The position numbers were made by a program, and so were the translations under genes. This document shows positions 10,241 to 18,813 of a stretch of DNA of 56,725 bases, in pieces; position 1 is the first letter of the stretch, and every line of letters starts with the position of its first letter. The DNA is taken from NCBI GenBank assembly GCA_030550235.1, contig JAUQPU010000001.1:1-56725 (forward strand), read 5' to 3'. The notes beneath the pieces were generated by a model. That model was given only the letters and a program-made list of their open reading frames with translations. It was not told where the DNA came from and made no database searches. Origin of the DNA: Thermoproteota archaeon. Lineage in GTDB: Archaea; Thermoproteota; Nitrososphaeria_A; Caldarchaeales; Calditenuaceae.

Positions 10241-10250
10241 TAAATATAAT
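10241..10250 (+). promoter_or_regulatory. TATA box of tRNA-Asn
   Basis: TAAATATAAT centred about 28 nt before the first base of the tRNA, the normal archaeal spacing. Confidence 0.6.
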
Positions 10251-10272
10251 GCGGCAGGTAGGGGGTTTTTAC

Positions 10273-10377
10273 GGGCCCGTAGCTCAGTGGTAGAGCGCCC
10301 GGCTGTTAACCGGAAGGTCGTGAGGTATCTCCCCCGCCCGGGGAGAGCCCGACAGGGTTCGAATCCCACCGGGCCCG
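10273..10377 (+). tRNA. tRNA-Asn (GTT) with a T-stem intron
   Basis: The acceptor stem GGGCCCG pairs with CGGGCCC at 10370-10376; discriminator G at 10377; no CCA is encoded. The D arm is GCTC...GAGC. The anticodon loop CTGTTAA gives anticodon GTT (Asn). The anticodon stem CCCGG/CCGGA has one C-A mismatch at the outer pair. The T stem is only complete if 33 nt are removed: GTG + GG, loop TTCGAAT, then CCCAC. Mature length is 72 nt. Confidence 0.95.
10323..10355 (+). other. Non-canonical intron in tRNA-Asn (T arm)
   Basis: A 33-nt insertion that interrupts the 5' strand of the T stem after its third base. Removing it restores a perfect five-pair T stem. The insert folds on itself through CTCCCC/GGGGAG. 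The boundary is ambiguous by one base (10322-10354 gives the same mature tRNA). T-arm introns cut by a heteromeric or broad-specificity splicing endonuclease are known in Thermoproteota and relatives. The exact bulge-helix-bulge was not modelled. Confidence 0.88.
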
Positions 10378-10425
10378 CACACAAATCTAACCTATAAATA
10401 TGGAGAAGGCTCGGAGGGCTCAAGA

Positions 10426-10974
10426 ATGGGGCCGACAAAATCTTCTAAAAGCTTGGTATTGAGGCTTGAGTTAATTGGCATAGCCTTTATCACCGTTTTA
10501 GGAAGTGCTCTCCACTTCACCTACGAGTTATCTGGTTACAACCCCTTGGTCGGCGTCTTCTCAGCGGTTAACGAGAGTGTTTGGGAGCACCTGAAGCTGA
10601 GCTTTTGGCCTGCTATGCTATATGCTGCCGTAGAGCACAGATTTCTCGGGAGGACAGTGGGTAACTTCCACGCAGCCAAAGGGCTCGGAATCCTCCTCAT
10701 GCCGTTTACCATTGTCGGCCTCTTCTATCTTTACACGGCCTTCCTCGAGGAAAACCTGCTTATAGACATCTTGATATTCGTCGTGGCAGTGGCGGTCGGG
10801 CAGTTGACGAGTTACAGGTTAATGTTGTGGCGGCCAATCCCTAAAGCGTATCAAATATCTCTAATAACCGCGCTCGCCATACTCTCCGCATTATTCACAG
10901 TATTCACATTTCTTCCGCCGCGATTACCTATATTTATGGACCCCGTCAGCGGAGGCTACGGAGTGAGCTCCTAA
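10426..10974 (+). CDS. DUF6512-like integral membrane protein
   Basis: A 182-aa membrane protein with about five hydrophobic segments (roughly 14-32, 60-70, 85-105, 112-130, 142-162). The segment HFTYELSGYNPLVGVFSAVNESVWEHLK resembles the conserved block N-E-S-V-W-E-H-(L/M)-K of DUF6512 proteins; this assignment is from memory of the motif. The biochemical role is unknown. A TATA-like CTATAAATA at about 10391-10399 and a GGAGGG at 10411-10416 precede the ATG. It is a single gene following the tRNA. Confidence 0.65.
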   Translation: MGPTKSSKSLVLRLELIGIAFITVLGSALHFTYELSGYNPLVGVFSAVNESVWEHLKLSFWPAMLYAAVEHRFLGRTVGNFHAAKGLGILLMPFTIVGLFYLYTAFLEENLLIDILIFVVAVAVGQLTSYRLMLWRPIPKAYQISLITALAILSALFTVFTFLPPRLPIFMDPVSGGYGVSS

Positions 10975-11038
10975 ATCTGCGAGTTGTCTCGCCTCGGGAT
11001 TAAATATTCCCCGGGTTCGGATTCTTAGGGATTGGAAC

Positions 11039-11980
11039 TTGCAAAAACTAGTATACTGCACTGTGAGACTGAAGCCGGAGCTCAGAAGCAGGCTCGAGAA
11101 ATATGCCCGGGTTTTTGAGCTTGGAGAGGAGGGCCCCGCCCCTGACCTGGCCAAAGTTGAAGTCCTGATGTGCGGACCCATAACGCCACAGGAGCTCGAC
11201 GCAATGAAGAATCTAGAACTAATTCAGTGCGTCTACGCCGGTGTCGATGCTCTTCCCTGGAGCCATGTCAGAGAAGACGTCATCGTCGCGAGCAACGCGG
11301 GCTCAAACGCTGACGCCGTCGCGGAGCACGCCTTCGCACTCCTCCTAGCTGCGGCGAAGAGGGTTGTCTTCTTTGACTCGAGGATTAGGGGTGGTAATTT
11401 CGAGATTGTGGGTGAGTCGAGGATGCTTCATGGGAGGAGAATTTGCGTGCTTGGTCTGGGGGCGATTGGCACCAGAGTCGCGGAGATCGCTAAGGCCTTC
11501 AAGATGCATGTTGTGGGCTATGGGAGGTCCCGGAGAAACACTGTACAAGTCGATGAATTCTATACGCAGGAAAGGCTCAACGATGCTTTGAGAGGATGCA
11601 ACTACGCAGTAATAGCCCTCCCACTTAACAAGTACACTCACGGCCTAATCACTTATGAGAAGCTTAGCCTCATGAAGAGGGACGGCATACTCGTCAATAT
11701 AGGCAGGGCTCCAATAGTGGTTAAGGAGGATCTCGTGAGGTTCCTTAGGGAAAACCCCTCATTCATCTTTGCCAGCGATGTATGGTGGAATATCAGGAAC
11801 CCATCTGAGGACGCTGATGTATACTCGCTTCCAAACGTGGTCTCTACGCCTTGGATAGCTGGAGCTGCCAGTTCGAGGGAGACGTATGAGGAGATGCTTC
11901 GCTTGGCTGTCGAGAATGTAGTCAGGTACCTGAGGGGTGAAAGGCCACTCAACATAGTAAGGCACGAAGACTACAAGTGA
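11039..11980 (+). CDS. D-isomer-specific 2-hydroxyacid dehydrogenase relative lacking the catalytic His
   Basis: 313-aa NAD-dependent dehydrogenase fold. The N-terminal and C-terminal parts form the catalytic domain, and residues about 105-285 form the Rossmann domain with V-L-G-L-G-A-I-G. The substrate-binding Arg is present in LVNIGRAPIV. Where the family normally has T-P-H-I-A-G, this protein has T-P-W-I-A-G, so the general acid/base His is Trp. The FASDVWWN stretch is like that in some archaeal members. It may use another substrate, be inactive, or act differently. The start is TTG (TTGCAAAAACTA) with a TAAATATT box about 36 nt upstream. Confidence 0.82.
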   Translation: MQKLVYCTVRLKPELRSRLEKYARVFELGEEGPAPDLAKVEVLMCGPITPQELDAMKNLELIQCVYAGVDALPWSHVREDVIVASNAGSNADAVAEHAFALLLAAAKRVVFFDSRIRGGNFEIVGESRMLHGRRICVLGLGAIGTRVAEIAKAFKMHVVGYGRSRRNTVQVDEFYTQERLNDALRGCNYAVIALPLNKYTHGLITYEKLSLMKRDGILVNIGRAPIVVKEDLVRFLRENPSFIFASDVWWNIRNPSEDADVYSLPNVVSTPWIAGAASSRETYEEMLRLAVENVVRYLRGERPLNIVRHEDYK

Positions 11981-11996
11981 GGCGCCCATAGGGCTT

Positions 11997-12425
11997 TTAA
12001 CCTGTGATCACCCCAAGGCTTGGATATCTTGACAGGAAGTGGAGGATTAGAGATTTGTAGGTGTAGAACTCGCCGCTTGAGAGGCGTTCCAGACCCCTAA
12101 GCCCCGACAGCGTCGCAAACGCCTCCGCAGCCTCAGCCTCTCTAACAATATATGTATCCTCCGCCTCACCCCTCGTGAAGACTATCGGGAGGATGGGGGC
12201 GTCCAGAAGCTCTGGCCGAAGCTTTGACGCAGCCATCTCTAAGTCCTTTTTAGAAAAATAGTGCCTTCCACCGCCCCTTGTCTCCACAAAAGGGGTCGAC
12301 TGACTGAGTAGCTCCCTAACCGAAGCTCTGCGCACGGGAATTAACTCCCGGAAGAGGCGGGCCTGTCTGGAGAGCCAGGCTTCTTCTCTGCCCTCCCACT
12401 CCTTCTCAGCCAAATCCAGCCTCAA
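11997..12425 (-). CDS. UPF0216 (DUF61) family protein
   Basis: 142-aa protein of an archaeal conserved family without established function. The family pattern is visible: a helical N terminus, V-R-E-L-L, then G-G-G-R-H-Y-F near residue 52, K-K-D-L-E-M-A, and LPIVF before a small C-terminal domain. The long frame starts at TTG 12425; a second TTG at 12413 is possible and fits better the TATATA element at 12441-12449, which is shared with the divergent uS9 gene. It is convergent with the dehydrogenase (16-base gap). Confidence 0.7.
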   Translation of the reverse strand: MRLDLAEKEWEGREEAWLSRQARLFRELIPVRRASVRELLSQSTPFVETRGGGRHYFSKKDLEMAASKLRPELLDAPILPIVFTRGEAEDTYIVREAEAAEAFATLSGLRGLERLSSGEFYTYKSLILHFLSRYPSLGVITG

Positions 12426-12440
12426 GGATGGCCAACGAAT

Positions 12441-12449
12441 CTATATATG
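12441..12449 (+). promoter_or_regulatory. TATA box of the uS9 gene, possibly bidirectional
   Basis: CTATATATG lies about 38 nt before ATG 12482. It lies inside the longer open frame that starts at 12428, which argues against that longer start. Its near symmetry means it may also serve the UPF0216 gene. Confidence 0.55.
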
Positions 12450-12481
12450 TTGGGCCCGACAAAATCCATCTCAGCTGGGAA

Positions 12482-12880
12482 ATGGTCAAGGCCGAGACAG
12501 TATTTACAGGGTTCAGGAAAGAGGCGAGGGCCAGGCTCATACTGAAGCCTGGGACAGGCAGAATACTCATAAACGGGATGCTCCTTGACCACGCACCGAA
12601 CAGTCTCGCGAGGGAGAAGATACTTGCCCCCCTAAGGCTTGACGAGAAATTCGCGAAGAAACATGACTTTCTACTGAAGGTGAAGGGGGGAGGGGTCATG
12701 GGGCAGGCGGAGGCTTGTGCAATGGCCATCGCCCGCGCAATGGCCGCGGCTAGCGCATCATTGAAGGAGAAGTTGCTCGCATTCGATAGACATCTACTTG
12801 TAGGTGACCCTAGGAGGACGGAGCCGAAAAAACCAAACAGGAGGTCTGCCCGTAGGTTTAAGCAGAAAAGCTACAGGTAG
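12482..12880 (+). CDS. rps9: Small-subunit ribosomal protein uS9
   Basis: Component of the 30S head whose C-terminal tail reaches the P-site tRNA. The core RKEARARLILKPGTG, RILING, KGGGVMGQA and the basic tail ending Q-K-S-Y-R are diagnostic. From ATG 12482 the protein is 132 aa, the usual length. The frame stays open to an earlier ATG at 12428, which would add 18 residues unlike uS9 and would place the TATA box inside the gene. It is isolated from uL13 and the RNA polymerase genes it often accompanies in archaea. Confidence 0.93.
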   Translation: MVKAETVFTGFRKEARARLILKPGTGRILINGMLLDHAPNSLAREKILAPLRLDEKFAKKHDFLLKVKGGGVMGQAEACAMAIARAMAAASASLKEKLLAFDRHLLVGDPRRTEPKKPNRRSARRFKQKSYR

Positions 12881-12886
12881 TTAGGT

Positions 12887-14395
12887 TTATGGGGGAACAT
12901 AGAGGAGCTCGGCTGTATCGCGCATCTTCTGGTCTAGGCCGTTAGCCTGGATTATGTCGCGGAGTATGTAGTATGAGGGGCGCACCCTCCTCTTCTTGGT
13001 CGCAGGGTCATAGGTTATCACACCGAATCTCATGGAGAATCCGCGAGCCCACTCGAAGTTATCGATATAGCTCCAGTGCAGATAACCCCTCACATCGGCT
13101 CCACCCTTCACAGCGTCCTCAACTGCAGCTATGTGGGAGAAGAGGAACTGAGGCCTGATCCTATCAAACTTATCCGCTGTCCCATTCTCAGTGACAAGCA
13201 TGGGCTTCCCATATCCTTTCAACATGAGCAGAACATTTCTCAGCCCCTCAGGATAAATCTCCCAGCCGAACTCGGAGGTAGGCCTACCCGCCCTCGAGAA
13301 TGACGCAGGCTCACAGGCGAAGCCATATCCCGGAACAACGGTCCAAGGCAATGGTAAACCCGGAACCTCAGATGCCTTTACCACAAGCCTTGAGTAATAG
13401 TTAACGCCTATCCAATCCATCTTATCCCTCAGCTCAGGAACTTTCTCGGCCGGCTGTAGCCCAAGAATCGAGCGGTCAATCTCACCCTTGGAGAGTGTCT
13501 CGAAGAACCAGAGATTAGAGAAGTGGTTCATCTTCTCAGCCGCGGCCCTGTCTGCATCGCTCTCCCTGTTATGAGGCTCGACGGCTGAGGTTGCATAAAT
13601 TATCCCAACCTGAGCGTTTTTCCCGAGGACCCTCTTCAACTCGTCATATCCGCGGGCGTGTGCCATGAGTAGATTGAGACGTGCCTTAATCACAGCATCG
13701 ATGCTGAAGAATCCCGGCGGGAAGGCATACTGTGACGGATACTGACCGTACCCTATGTCCGAGACGACGTATGGCTCGTTGAAGGTACTCCACATGTCTA
13801 CTAGGTCGGCGAGCTTCTGGCCTACAAAGTGTGCATACTTCACAAACTCCACTACATTAGCTGCGTCGAGCCATCCCAGCGGGCCCTCGCGGAGTGCAGA
13901 GGCCCTTGCCCTGATGGGGTCGTGGACCCATATCGGCTGGGTAAAGTGGTTGAGATTGACTATGACTTTGAATCCTCTACCCTTCATGTCCCTTATCATC
14001 TCCCTGTAGTGGTTAAGAGCATCCATGTTTGCGAGTCTCTCAAGCTCCCTCTCACCCTCCCCAGGAATCTCCACGTCCTTTACTATGCCGTTCTCGATTA
14101 CTGCCCTAGCCTTGACGTCGCGTGTAGGCTTGGGGAAGATCCTGCTCCACTCTACGCCAATCCTCATCGTGTTTGCCCCTAGTTCAGCTATGAGCTGATG
14201 GTCCTGCTTGTAGAGGTCCCAGTAGCCTGGCCCATTCTCAGGCCTATCCCCACTTACAATTCTGTTCATTATGTTGAACGGATCTGTGACCCAGACATAC
14301 CAGTCAGTCCCCATATCTATCGCCGCATCACTATAGCCCATCTCAAACTGGAAGCCTGCCTCAGAAAACCCCCACATAAAATCGCGCCTAAGCAT
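12887..14395 (-). CDS. lacS: GH1 beta-glycosidase (LacS-like)
   Basis: Cytosolic retaining beta-glycosidase of 502 aa, the length of Sulfolobus LacS. The acid/base Glu is in T-F-N-E-P near residue 208 and the nucleophile Glu in V-T-E-N-G near 399. The N terminus FMWGFSEAGFQFEMG is characteristic. No signal peptide is visible. The ATG has a strong Shine-Dalgarno (GAGGAGGG on the minus strand, plus 14405-14412) and a TATA element at 14441-14450. It is divergent from the ABC importer, so it probably hydrolyses imported beta-linked disaccharides or oligosaccharides (beta-glucosides or galactosides). Confidence 0.95.
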   Translation of the reverse strand: MLRRDFMWGFSEAGFQFEMGYSDAAIDMGTDWYVWVTDPFNIMNRIVSGDRPENGPGYWDLYKQDHQLIAELGANTMRIGVEWSRIFPKPTRDVKARAVIENGIVKDVEIPGEGERELERLANMDALNHYREMIRDMKGRGFKVIVNLNHFTQPIWVHDPIRARASALREGPLGWLDAANVVEFVKYAHFVGQKLADLVDMWSTFNEPYVVSDIGYGQYPSQYAFPPGFFSIDAVIKARLNLLMAHARGYDELKRVLGKNAQVGIIYATSAVEPHNRESDADRAAAEKMNHFSNLWFFETLSKGEIDRSILGLQPAEKVPELRDKMDWIGVNYYSRLVVKASEVPGLPLPWTVVPGYGFACEPASFSRAGRPTSEFGWEIYPEGLRNVLLMLKGYGKPMLVTENGTADKFDRIRPQFLFSHIAAVEDAVKGGADVRGYLHWSYIDNFEWARGFSMRFGVITYDPATKKRRVRPSYYILRDIIQANGLDQKMRDTAELLYVPP

Positions 14396-14429
14396 ATATG
14401 TACGCCCTCCTCAAGGCAAAATATCATTG

Positions 14430-14440
14430 TGCCTCAGGCA
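14430..14440. promoter_or_regulatory. 11-bp palindrome beside the GH1 promoter
   Basis: TGCCTCAGGCA directly abuts the minus-strand TATA element TTTATTAATA (14441-14450) of the GH1 gene on its downstream side. The position suits a repressor site controlling GH1 expression. The site is a guess from symmetry and location. Confidence 0.35.
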
Positions 14441-14536
14441 TATTAATAAAACTTGAATGTCAACGTTATGAAGCTGAATTAAAAAGTATAGTTTATGATG
14501 AAGTAGGCGCGGCTGTTTTTATGTTTATGGGGAAAC

Positions 14537-14543
14537 TTTATAT
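14537..14543 (+). promoter_or_regulatory. TATA box of the ABC importer operon
   Basis: TTTATAT within ACTTTATATCAAG, about 28 nt before the ATG at 14569, implying a leaderless mRNA for the substrate-binding protein. Confidence 0.65.
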
Positions 14544-14568
14544 CAAGCCGAGTTAAACTAATCCTCGC

Positions 14569-16779
14569 ATGAAAAGGGAAATATCTATCTTAGGATTTTC
14601 GGCGGCGTTGGTGCTTGTTGCTGCGTTAGCGCTGTCGGCGATTCCTATAAGTTATGGTCAGCTGCCGCTGCCGGCAGGTGTACCCCGCGGAGATGTCCTC
14701 GTTATTGAGAATCACTGGGGAACATATGCTAACCCCAACAACTGGAATCCCATAGCCTCGCCCGGAGTAGGCCCCGCATCCATCGCGCCAGGCGGCAGCG
14801 GGTATCAGCAGCTCTGTAAAGCATTCCTATGGTACATCAACACCTCAAACAGTATGCTAATACCCTGGATCGCGGCTGAGCCGCCCATCTACTCGCCGGA
14901 TTTCACAAGCTTAATCGTGAAGATTCGGGACGGTGTATATTGGAATGACGGGACCCCACTGACCGCAGAGGATGTTGTATTCACCCTCAAATATCTGAAG
15001 GAGGCTCCTGCCCCGATAGGTACAAACGAGAAGGCTTCAGTAAAGGATGCGAGAGCCCTGGACAAGCTAACCGCCCTCATAGAGCTAAACTCTCCCAACC
15101 CAAGATGGCACTACTTCTACGCTGTAATAATCTACGGTGCGGGTGGAATACTGCCGAAGCATGTATGGGAGGGGAAGGACCCACAGAAGTTTGAGAACAA
15201 TCCTCCAACATGCGCGGGACCATATAACCTGAGGGCTGTAGACCCTGCTGGGAACTGGTTCCTCTGGGAGAGGTTTGATAACTGGTGGGGCTCAAAGGTA
15301 TTCGGCGTCGTCCCAGCGGCTAAGTATGTGCTCTACATCAACCATGGTCCCGACGAGGCTAAGGCTCTTGCTATGACAAAGCATGAGCTAGACGCTTTGA
15401 GGACTCTGCTTCCGGAGCAGGCTGAGCTTGTCATAAAGAACAACCCATATCTTAAGGGCTGGAGGGCAAGCGCGCCCTTCGCTTGGCCGCTTGACCCCTG
15501 CGTAAAGGGTATCGCCTTCCAGACAAAGACGCCACCCTTCGACAAGAGAGAAGTAAGATGGGCCCTCGCCTACGCGATAGACTATAGAGTGATATACCGA
15601 GCATTCGTTGGGATTGACAAGTCTACTCCCTCACCGGCCGCACTACCTGTCATCCCTCATGCCGCGGACATCGAGACATTCTACATCCCGCTGCTTGACT
15701 ATCTGAAACAGTATGGCTACGACCCTGAGCTGGTGCTTGATATCGCGCGGGAAAACAATGCATGGTGGGTTAGCCAGTATCCTGTACTCGGGTGGTGGAA
15801 GCAGGACCTAGCAAAGGCTGAGCAGCTCCTAACGAGTCAGGGATTCAAAAAAGGCCCCGACGGCAAATGGCTGATGCCTGACGGGACACCCTGGACTATA
15901 GAGATTAAGACTACCTCCGGCTTCGAGATGGAGAGCCAGAGGATAGCATTCCTCGTCGCGGATCAGTGGAGGGCTTTCGGCATTGATGTGAAAGTGACGC
16001 CACTAGAGTCTGGCCCATTCTCAACCTCCTACAGTATCGGCGACTTCCAAGTAGGTACCTTCTGGCCAGGATGCAGCCAGATTCTCGACCTCTACGCCAA
16101 CTGGTACAACCGCTGGAGCAGCAAGTATTGGACACAGAAGAAGGGTGAGGGTGGTCATGGAACCGGCTGGAACACAGCAGACGCTCCGATCACTGAACTC
16201 GACCAGATAGTAGCAGAGCTTGAGAGAACAGCGCCGGGAACACCCAGGTCATACGAGCTCTACAGAGAGGCTCTGAAGATCTGGGTGAGAGATCTGCCAT
16301 GGCTCGGCGTCTTCCCCACACCCTTCTACACATTCCAGGACGGCTACGCCTGGGACAACTGGCCAACACACCCAGAGAACTATTACATGGACCCCGTCTC
16401 CTGGTGGAGCCAACACCTCTTCGTCATATTGAAGGTTAAGCCGACGGGCAGAGCACCAACCAAGGATGCTATTATGGACCCGAAACCTCTAAAGGTTGCT
16501 AACACTCCATTAGTCAAAATTGCTACGGCAGCTGAATGGCAGAGCCTGACAGGTGGTGCACCGCCCGCTGCTGGTGTTACAACCGTGACGGTAACACAGG
16601 CTGTGACTCAGCGTGTCACTGAGTTGAGGACGCAGGTAGTCACGCAGGTACAGACACAGACAATAACAGCTGTAGACTGGGGAACCCTATCTGGAGTAGC
16701 CGCAGCAGTAGGCATAGTCTTACTTGTAGTTGGCATAGCAGTGGGTAGAGTGCTAGGAAGAAGAAGGCCAGCCCAGTAA
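14569..16779 (+). CDS. ABC importer substrate-binding protein, DppA/OppA (family 5), membrane anchored
   Basis: Extracellular receptor of 736 aa for oligosaccharides or peptides. It has a signal peptide (1-30), an SBP_bac_5 body (about 45-620), a Val/Thr/Gln-rich stalk (around 680-705, repeats of T-Q-V and T-Q-A) and one C-terminal membrane helix (about 710-730) ending in R-R-R. This architecture is typical of archaeal surface-anchored binding proteins. Family features include YSPDFTSLIVKIRDGVYWNDG-type sequence and the DPELVLD region. It leads a five-gene operon. The divergent GH1 gene suggests a beta-linked sugar as ligand, as for cellobiose/oligosaccharide members of this Dpp-like family, but a peptide cannot be excluded. 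Confidence 0.92.
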   Translation: MKREISILGFSAALVLVAALALSAIPISYGQLPLPAGVPRGDVLVIENHWGTYANPNNWNPIASPGVGPASIAPGGSGYQQLCKAFLWYINTSNSMLIPWIAAEPPIYSPDFTSLIVKIRDGVYWNDGTPLTAEDVVFTLKYLKEAPAPIGTNEKASVKDARALDKLTALIELNSPNPRWHYFYAVIIYGAGGILPKHVWEGKDPQKFENNPPTCAGPYNLRAVDPAGNWFLWERFDNWWGSKVFGVVPAAKYVLYINHGPDEAKALAMTKHELDALRTLLPEQAELVIKNNPYLKGWRASAPFAWPLDPCVKGIAFQTKTPPFDKREVRWALAYAIDYRVIYRAFVGIDKSTPSPAALPVIPHAADIETFYIPLLDYLKQYGYDPELVLDIARENNAWWVSQYPVLGWWKQDLAKAEQLLTSQGFKKGPDGKWLMPDGTPWTIEIKTTSGFEMESQRIAFLVADQWRAFGIDVKVTPLESGPFSTSYSIGDFQVGTFWPGCSQILDLYANWYNRWSSKYWTQKKGEGGHGTGWNTADAPITELDQIVAELERTAPGTPRSYELYREALKIWVRDLPWLGVFPTPFYTFQDGYAWDNWPTHPENYYMDPVSWWSQHLFVILKVKPTGRAPTKDAIMDPKPLKVANTPLVKIATAAEWQSLTGGAPPAAGVTTVTVTQAVTQRVTELRTQVVTQVQTQTITAVDWGTLSGVAAAVGIVLLVVGIAVGRVLGRRRPAQ

Positions 16780-16866
16780 AAGCACGCATATTATTTATTT
16801 CTCTATTTTTCTTGATTCATTGTGTAAGATATATATCCAGGACACTATCTTTAAACGTCGGGCTCC

Positions 16867-17874
16867 TTGAGCAAACTCCTAATTTTCATCGCTTCCAGAG
16901 TTGTGGCCTTCATACTTACTATTGTGATCGGTGTGACGGTTGTCTTTGTGATACCGAGGCTCCTACCATACAACCCTGTCGAGGCACAGATTGGCTTCAT
17001 ATATTCGATAGGCCAGTTCTACGACCCAACAGCTATTGATATGCTTAGACAGACATTATATGAGCTGTATGGGCTGAAGGGGAATCCTCTTGATCAGTAT
17101 TTTGCGGTCTGGCGGCGACTATTCACCATTGACCTAGGCCCTTCGATTATGAATTTCCCAACACCCGTTGCTACACTGATAAGTATTGCACTGCCTTGGA
17201 CGCTCGGCCTCCTTTCCCTCTCTACACTCATCTCCTGGACTATTGGAAACATCATAGGGACAATCTCTGGTTTCTTCAGCCATAAGAAATTCTCAAAGGC
17301 CCTGACTGGTGTGGCTGTTGTCTTATATCCGGTACCATACTTCATCCTCGCCCTTGTTTTAATGTTTACTTTTGCATTCCTAATACCTATTTTCCCCTTA
17401 GGCGGTGGGGTAACCCTTGTTGGTATGGGATTTAGTTTAGACCTCGTGTTAAACTTGGCAAAGCATGCGGCTCTTCCGGCAATCTCAATCATCATCCCAG
17501 GCGCGCTGGGCTGGTGGTTCCTCTCCTCCTTCACATTAACAAGCCAGAAGAAGACAGAGGACTTCGTCAGATACGCGGAGCTAAAGGGACTGCCTAACAG
17601 CTTGGTATTGAGGCGCTATCTGATTAGGAATATTCTCATGCCCCAAACCACCGCTTTGGGGCTGGCGCTTGGAGGAATCTTCAGCGGCGCACTATTGACA
17701 GAGGTCGTTTACGCTTATCCGGGTCTAGGCCGTCTACTCTACGCGGCCATCATCAATAACGACTACAACATGATAATGGGCATCTCCCTCCTATCAATCG
17801 TCGGTGTCTCGCTTGCTACGCTCTTCCTCGACCTGTTATATCCCTTAATAGACCCGACTGTACGTTATAGGTGA
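16867..17874 (+). CDS. ABC importer permease, DppB type
   Basis: First membrane subunit, 335 aa, with six predicted helices, a large external loop after helix 1 (about 35-95), and the EAA loop (YAELKGLPNSLVLRRY) before the last helices. The C-terminal block TEVVYAYPGLGRLLYAAI is the DppB signature. The start is TTG (TTGAGCAAACTC) with an AGATATATAT element near 16826. It follows the binding protein by 87 bases. Confidence 0.93.
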   Translation: MSKLLIFIASRVVAFILTIVIGVTVVFVIPRLLPYNPVEAQIGFIYSIGQFYDPTAIDMLRQTLYELYGLKGNPLDQYFAVWRRLFTIDLGPSIMNFPTPVATLISIALPWTLGLLSLSTLISWTIGNIIGTISGFFSHKKFSKALTGVAVVLYPVPYFILALVLMFTFAFLIPIFPLGGGVTLVGMGFSLDLVLNLAKHAALPAISIIIPGALGWWFLSSFTLTSQKKTEDFVRYAELKGLPNSLVLRRYLIRNILMPQTTALGLALGGIFSGALLTEVVYAYPGLGRLLYAAIINNDYNMIMGISLLSIVGVSLATLFLDLLYPLIDPTVRYR

Positions 17875-17883
17875 GCTAGAGCG

Positions 17884-18804
17884 TTGGCCCTTATTCCTCG
17901 TGTGGGTGTAGATACTCTTAAAATTCTCGGCGCAGGTTTCGCGAGGTTCTCACATATATTTTTGGAGGTTTTCAGGTCTAGCCGCCCATTCAGGGTTGGT
18001 CTAATAATTCTCGGCGTCCTAATGATTCTCGGTATAGGTGTAAGCTCTTTCTCCCCCTTCGACCCTAGACGCTGGTATATAGTGGCCTCTAACAAACCCC
18101 CGAGCCTCGAGTTCCCGCTTGGAACTACGACGAACGGCCAAGATGTGTTTTGGCTCTTGACCTGGAGCATTAAGAACTCCCTGATTATAGGCTTCATAAC
18201 AGCGATGGTGGCCGCGCATGTTGGGCTCATACTCGGTATGATTGCAGGTGCGCGGGGTGGACTACTAGATAGAATCCTGATGGTCATGACCGACTCCTTC
18301 GTCGTCATTCCAGCACTTCCAACCCTCATACTCCTGGCAGTCTTGCTGAGAGATGTGATGAGCATTCCCCTCATGGGGCTTATAATCAGCATATTCTCCT
18401 GGCCTTGGCCATCTAGACAGGTTAGGGCCATGGTGATCTCCCTCCGGGAGCGTGACTTCATAGCTACATCAATCTTCTCAGGCTATGGGGTCATGGGCAG
18501 GGTCCTCAGAGACTATCTACCCTACCTACTCCCCTGGCATCTGGTAAACTGGACGAACACAGTCTTATTCGCCATATCCAGCGAGGCAGCGTTGGCTGTC
18601 ATAGGAGTCTCAATACTCAGCGAGGCGACGCTTGGAGTCATGATCTACTGGGCCCTAAACTATTCAGCCCTCTTCAGGGGGCTGTGGTGGTGGCTTATCT
18701 CCCCAGTAGTCACCATCATACTTGTCTTTGTCTCCCTCTTCCTGATCTCAAAAGGGATCTCAGACTACTCTAATCCACGTCTCAGGTGGCAGGTGAGGGG
18801 GTGA
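17884..18804 (+). CDS. ABC importer permease, DppC type
   Basis: Second membrane subunit, 306 aa, partner of the preceding DppB. It has an N-terminal helix, the segment FPLGTTTNGQDVFW typical of DppC, and the EAA-type loop within VRAMVISLRERDFIATSIFSG. The start is TTG, 9 bases after the DppB stop. Order and spacing leave little doubt that it belongs to the importer. Confidence 0.93.
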   Translation: MALIPRVGVDTLKILGAGFARFSHIFLEVFRSSRPFRVGLIILGVLMILGIGVSSFSPFDPRRWYIVASNKPPSLEFPLGTTTNGQDVFWLLTWSIKNSLIIGFITAMVAAHVGLILGMIAGARGGLLDRILMVMTDSFVVIPALPTLILLAVLLRDVMSIPLMGLIISIFSWPWPSRQVRAMVISLRERDFIATSIFSGYGVMGRVLRDYLPYLLPWHLVNWTNTVLFAISSEAALAVIGVSILSEATLGVMIYWALNYSALFRGLWWWLISPVVTIILVFVSLFLISKGISDYSNPRLRWQVRG

Positions 18805-18813
18805 AGCCACAAG

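Noticed and set aside
12428-12481. Eighteen-codon N-terminal extension of uS9
   Set aside because: It contains the probable TATA box, is unlike uS9, and ATG 12482 gives the family length.
14470-14530. ATGATGA resembling a C box of a C/D guide RNA
   Set aside because: No correctly placed D box (CTGA) follows within a guide-RNA length.
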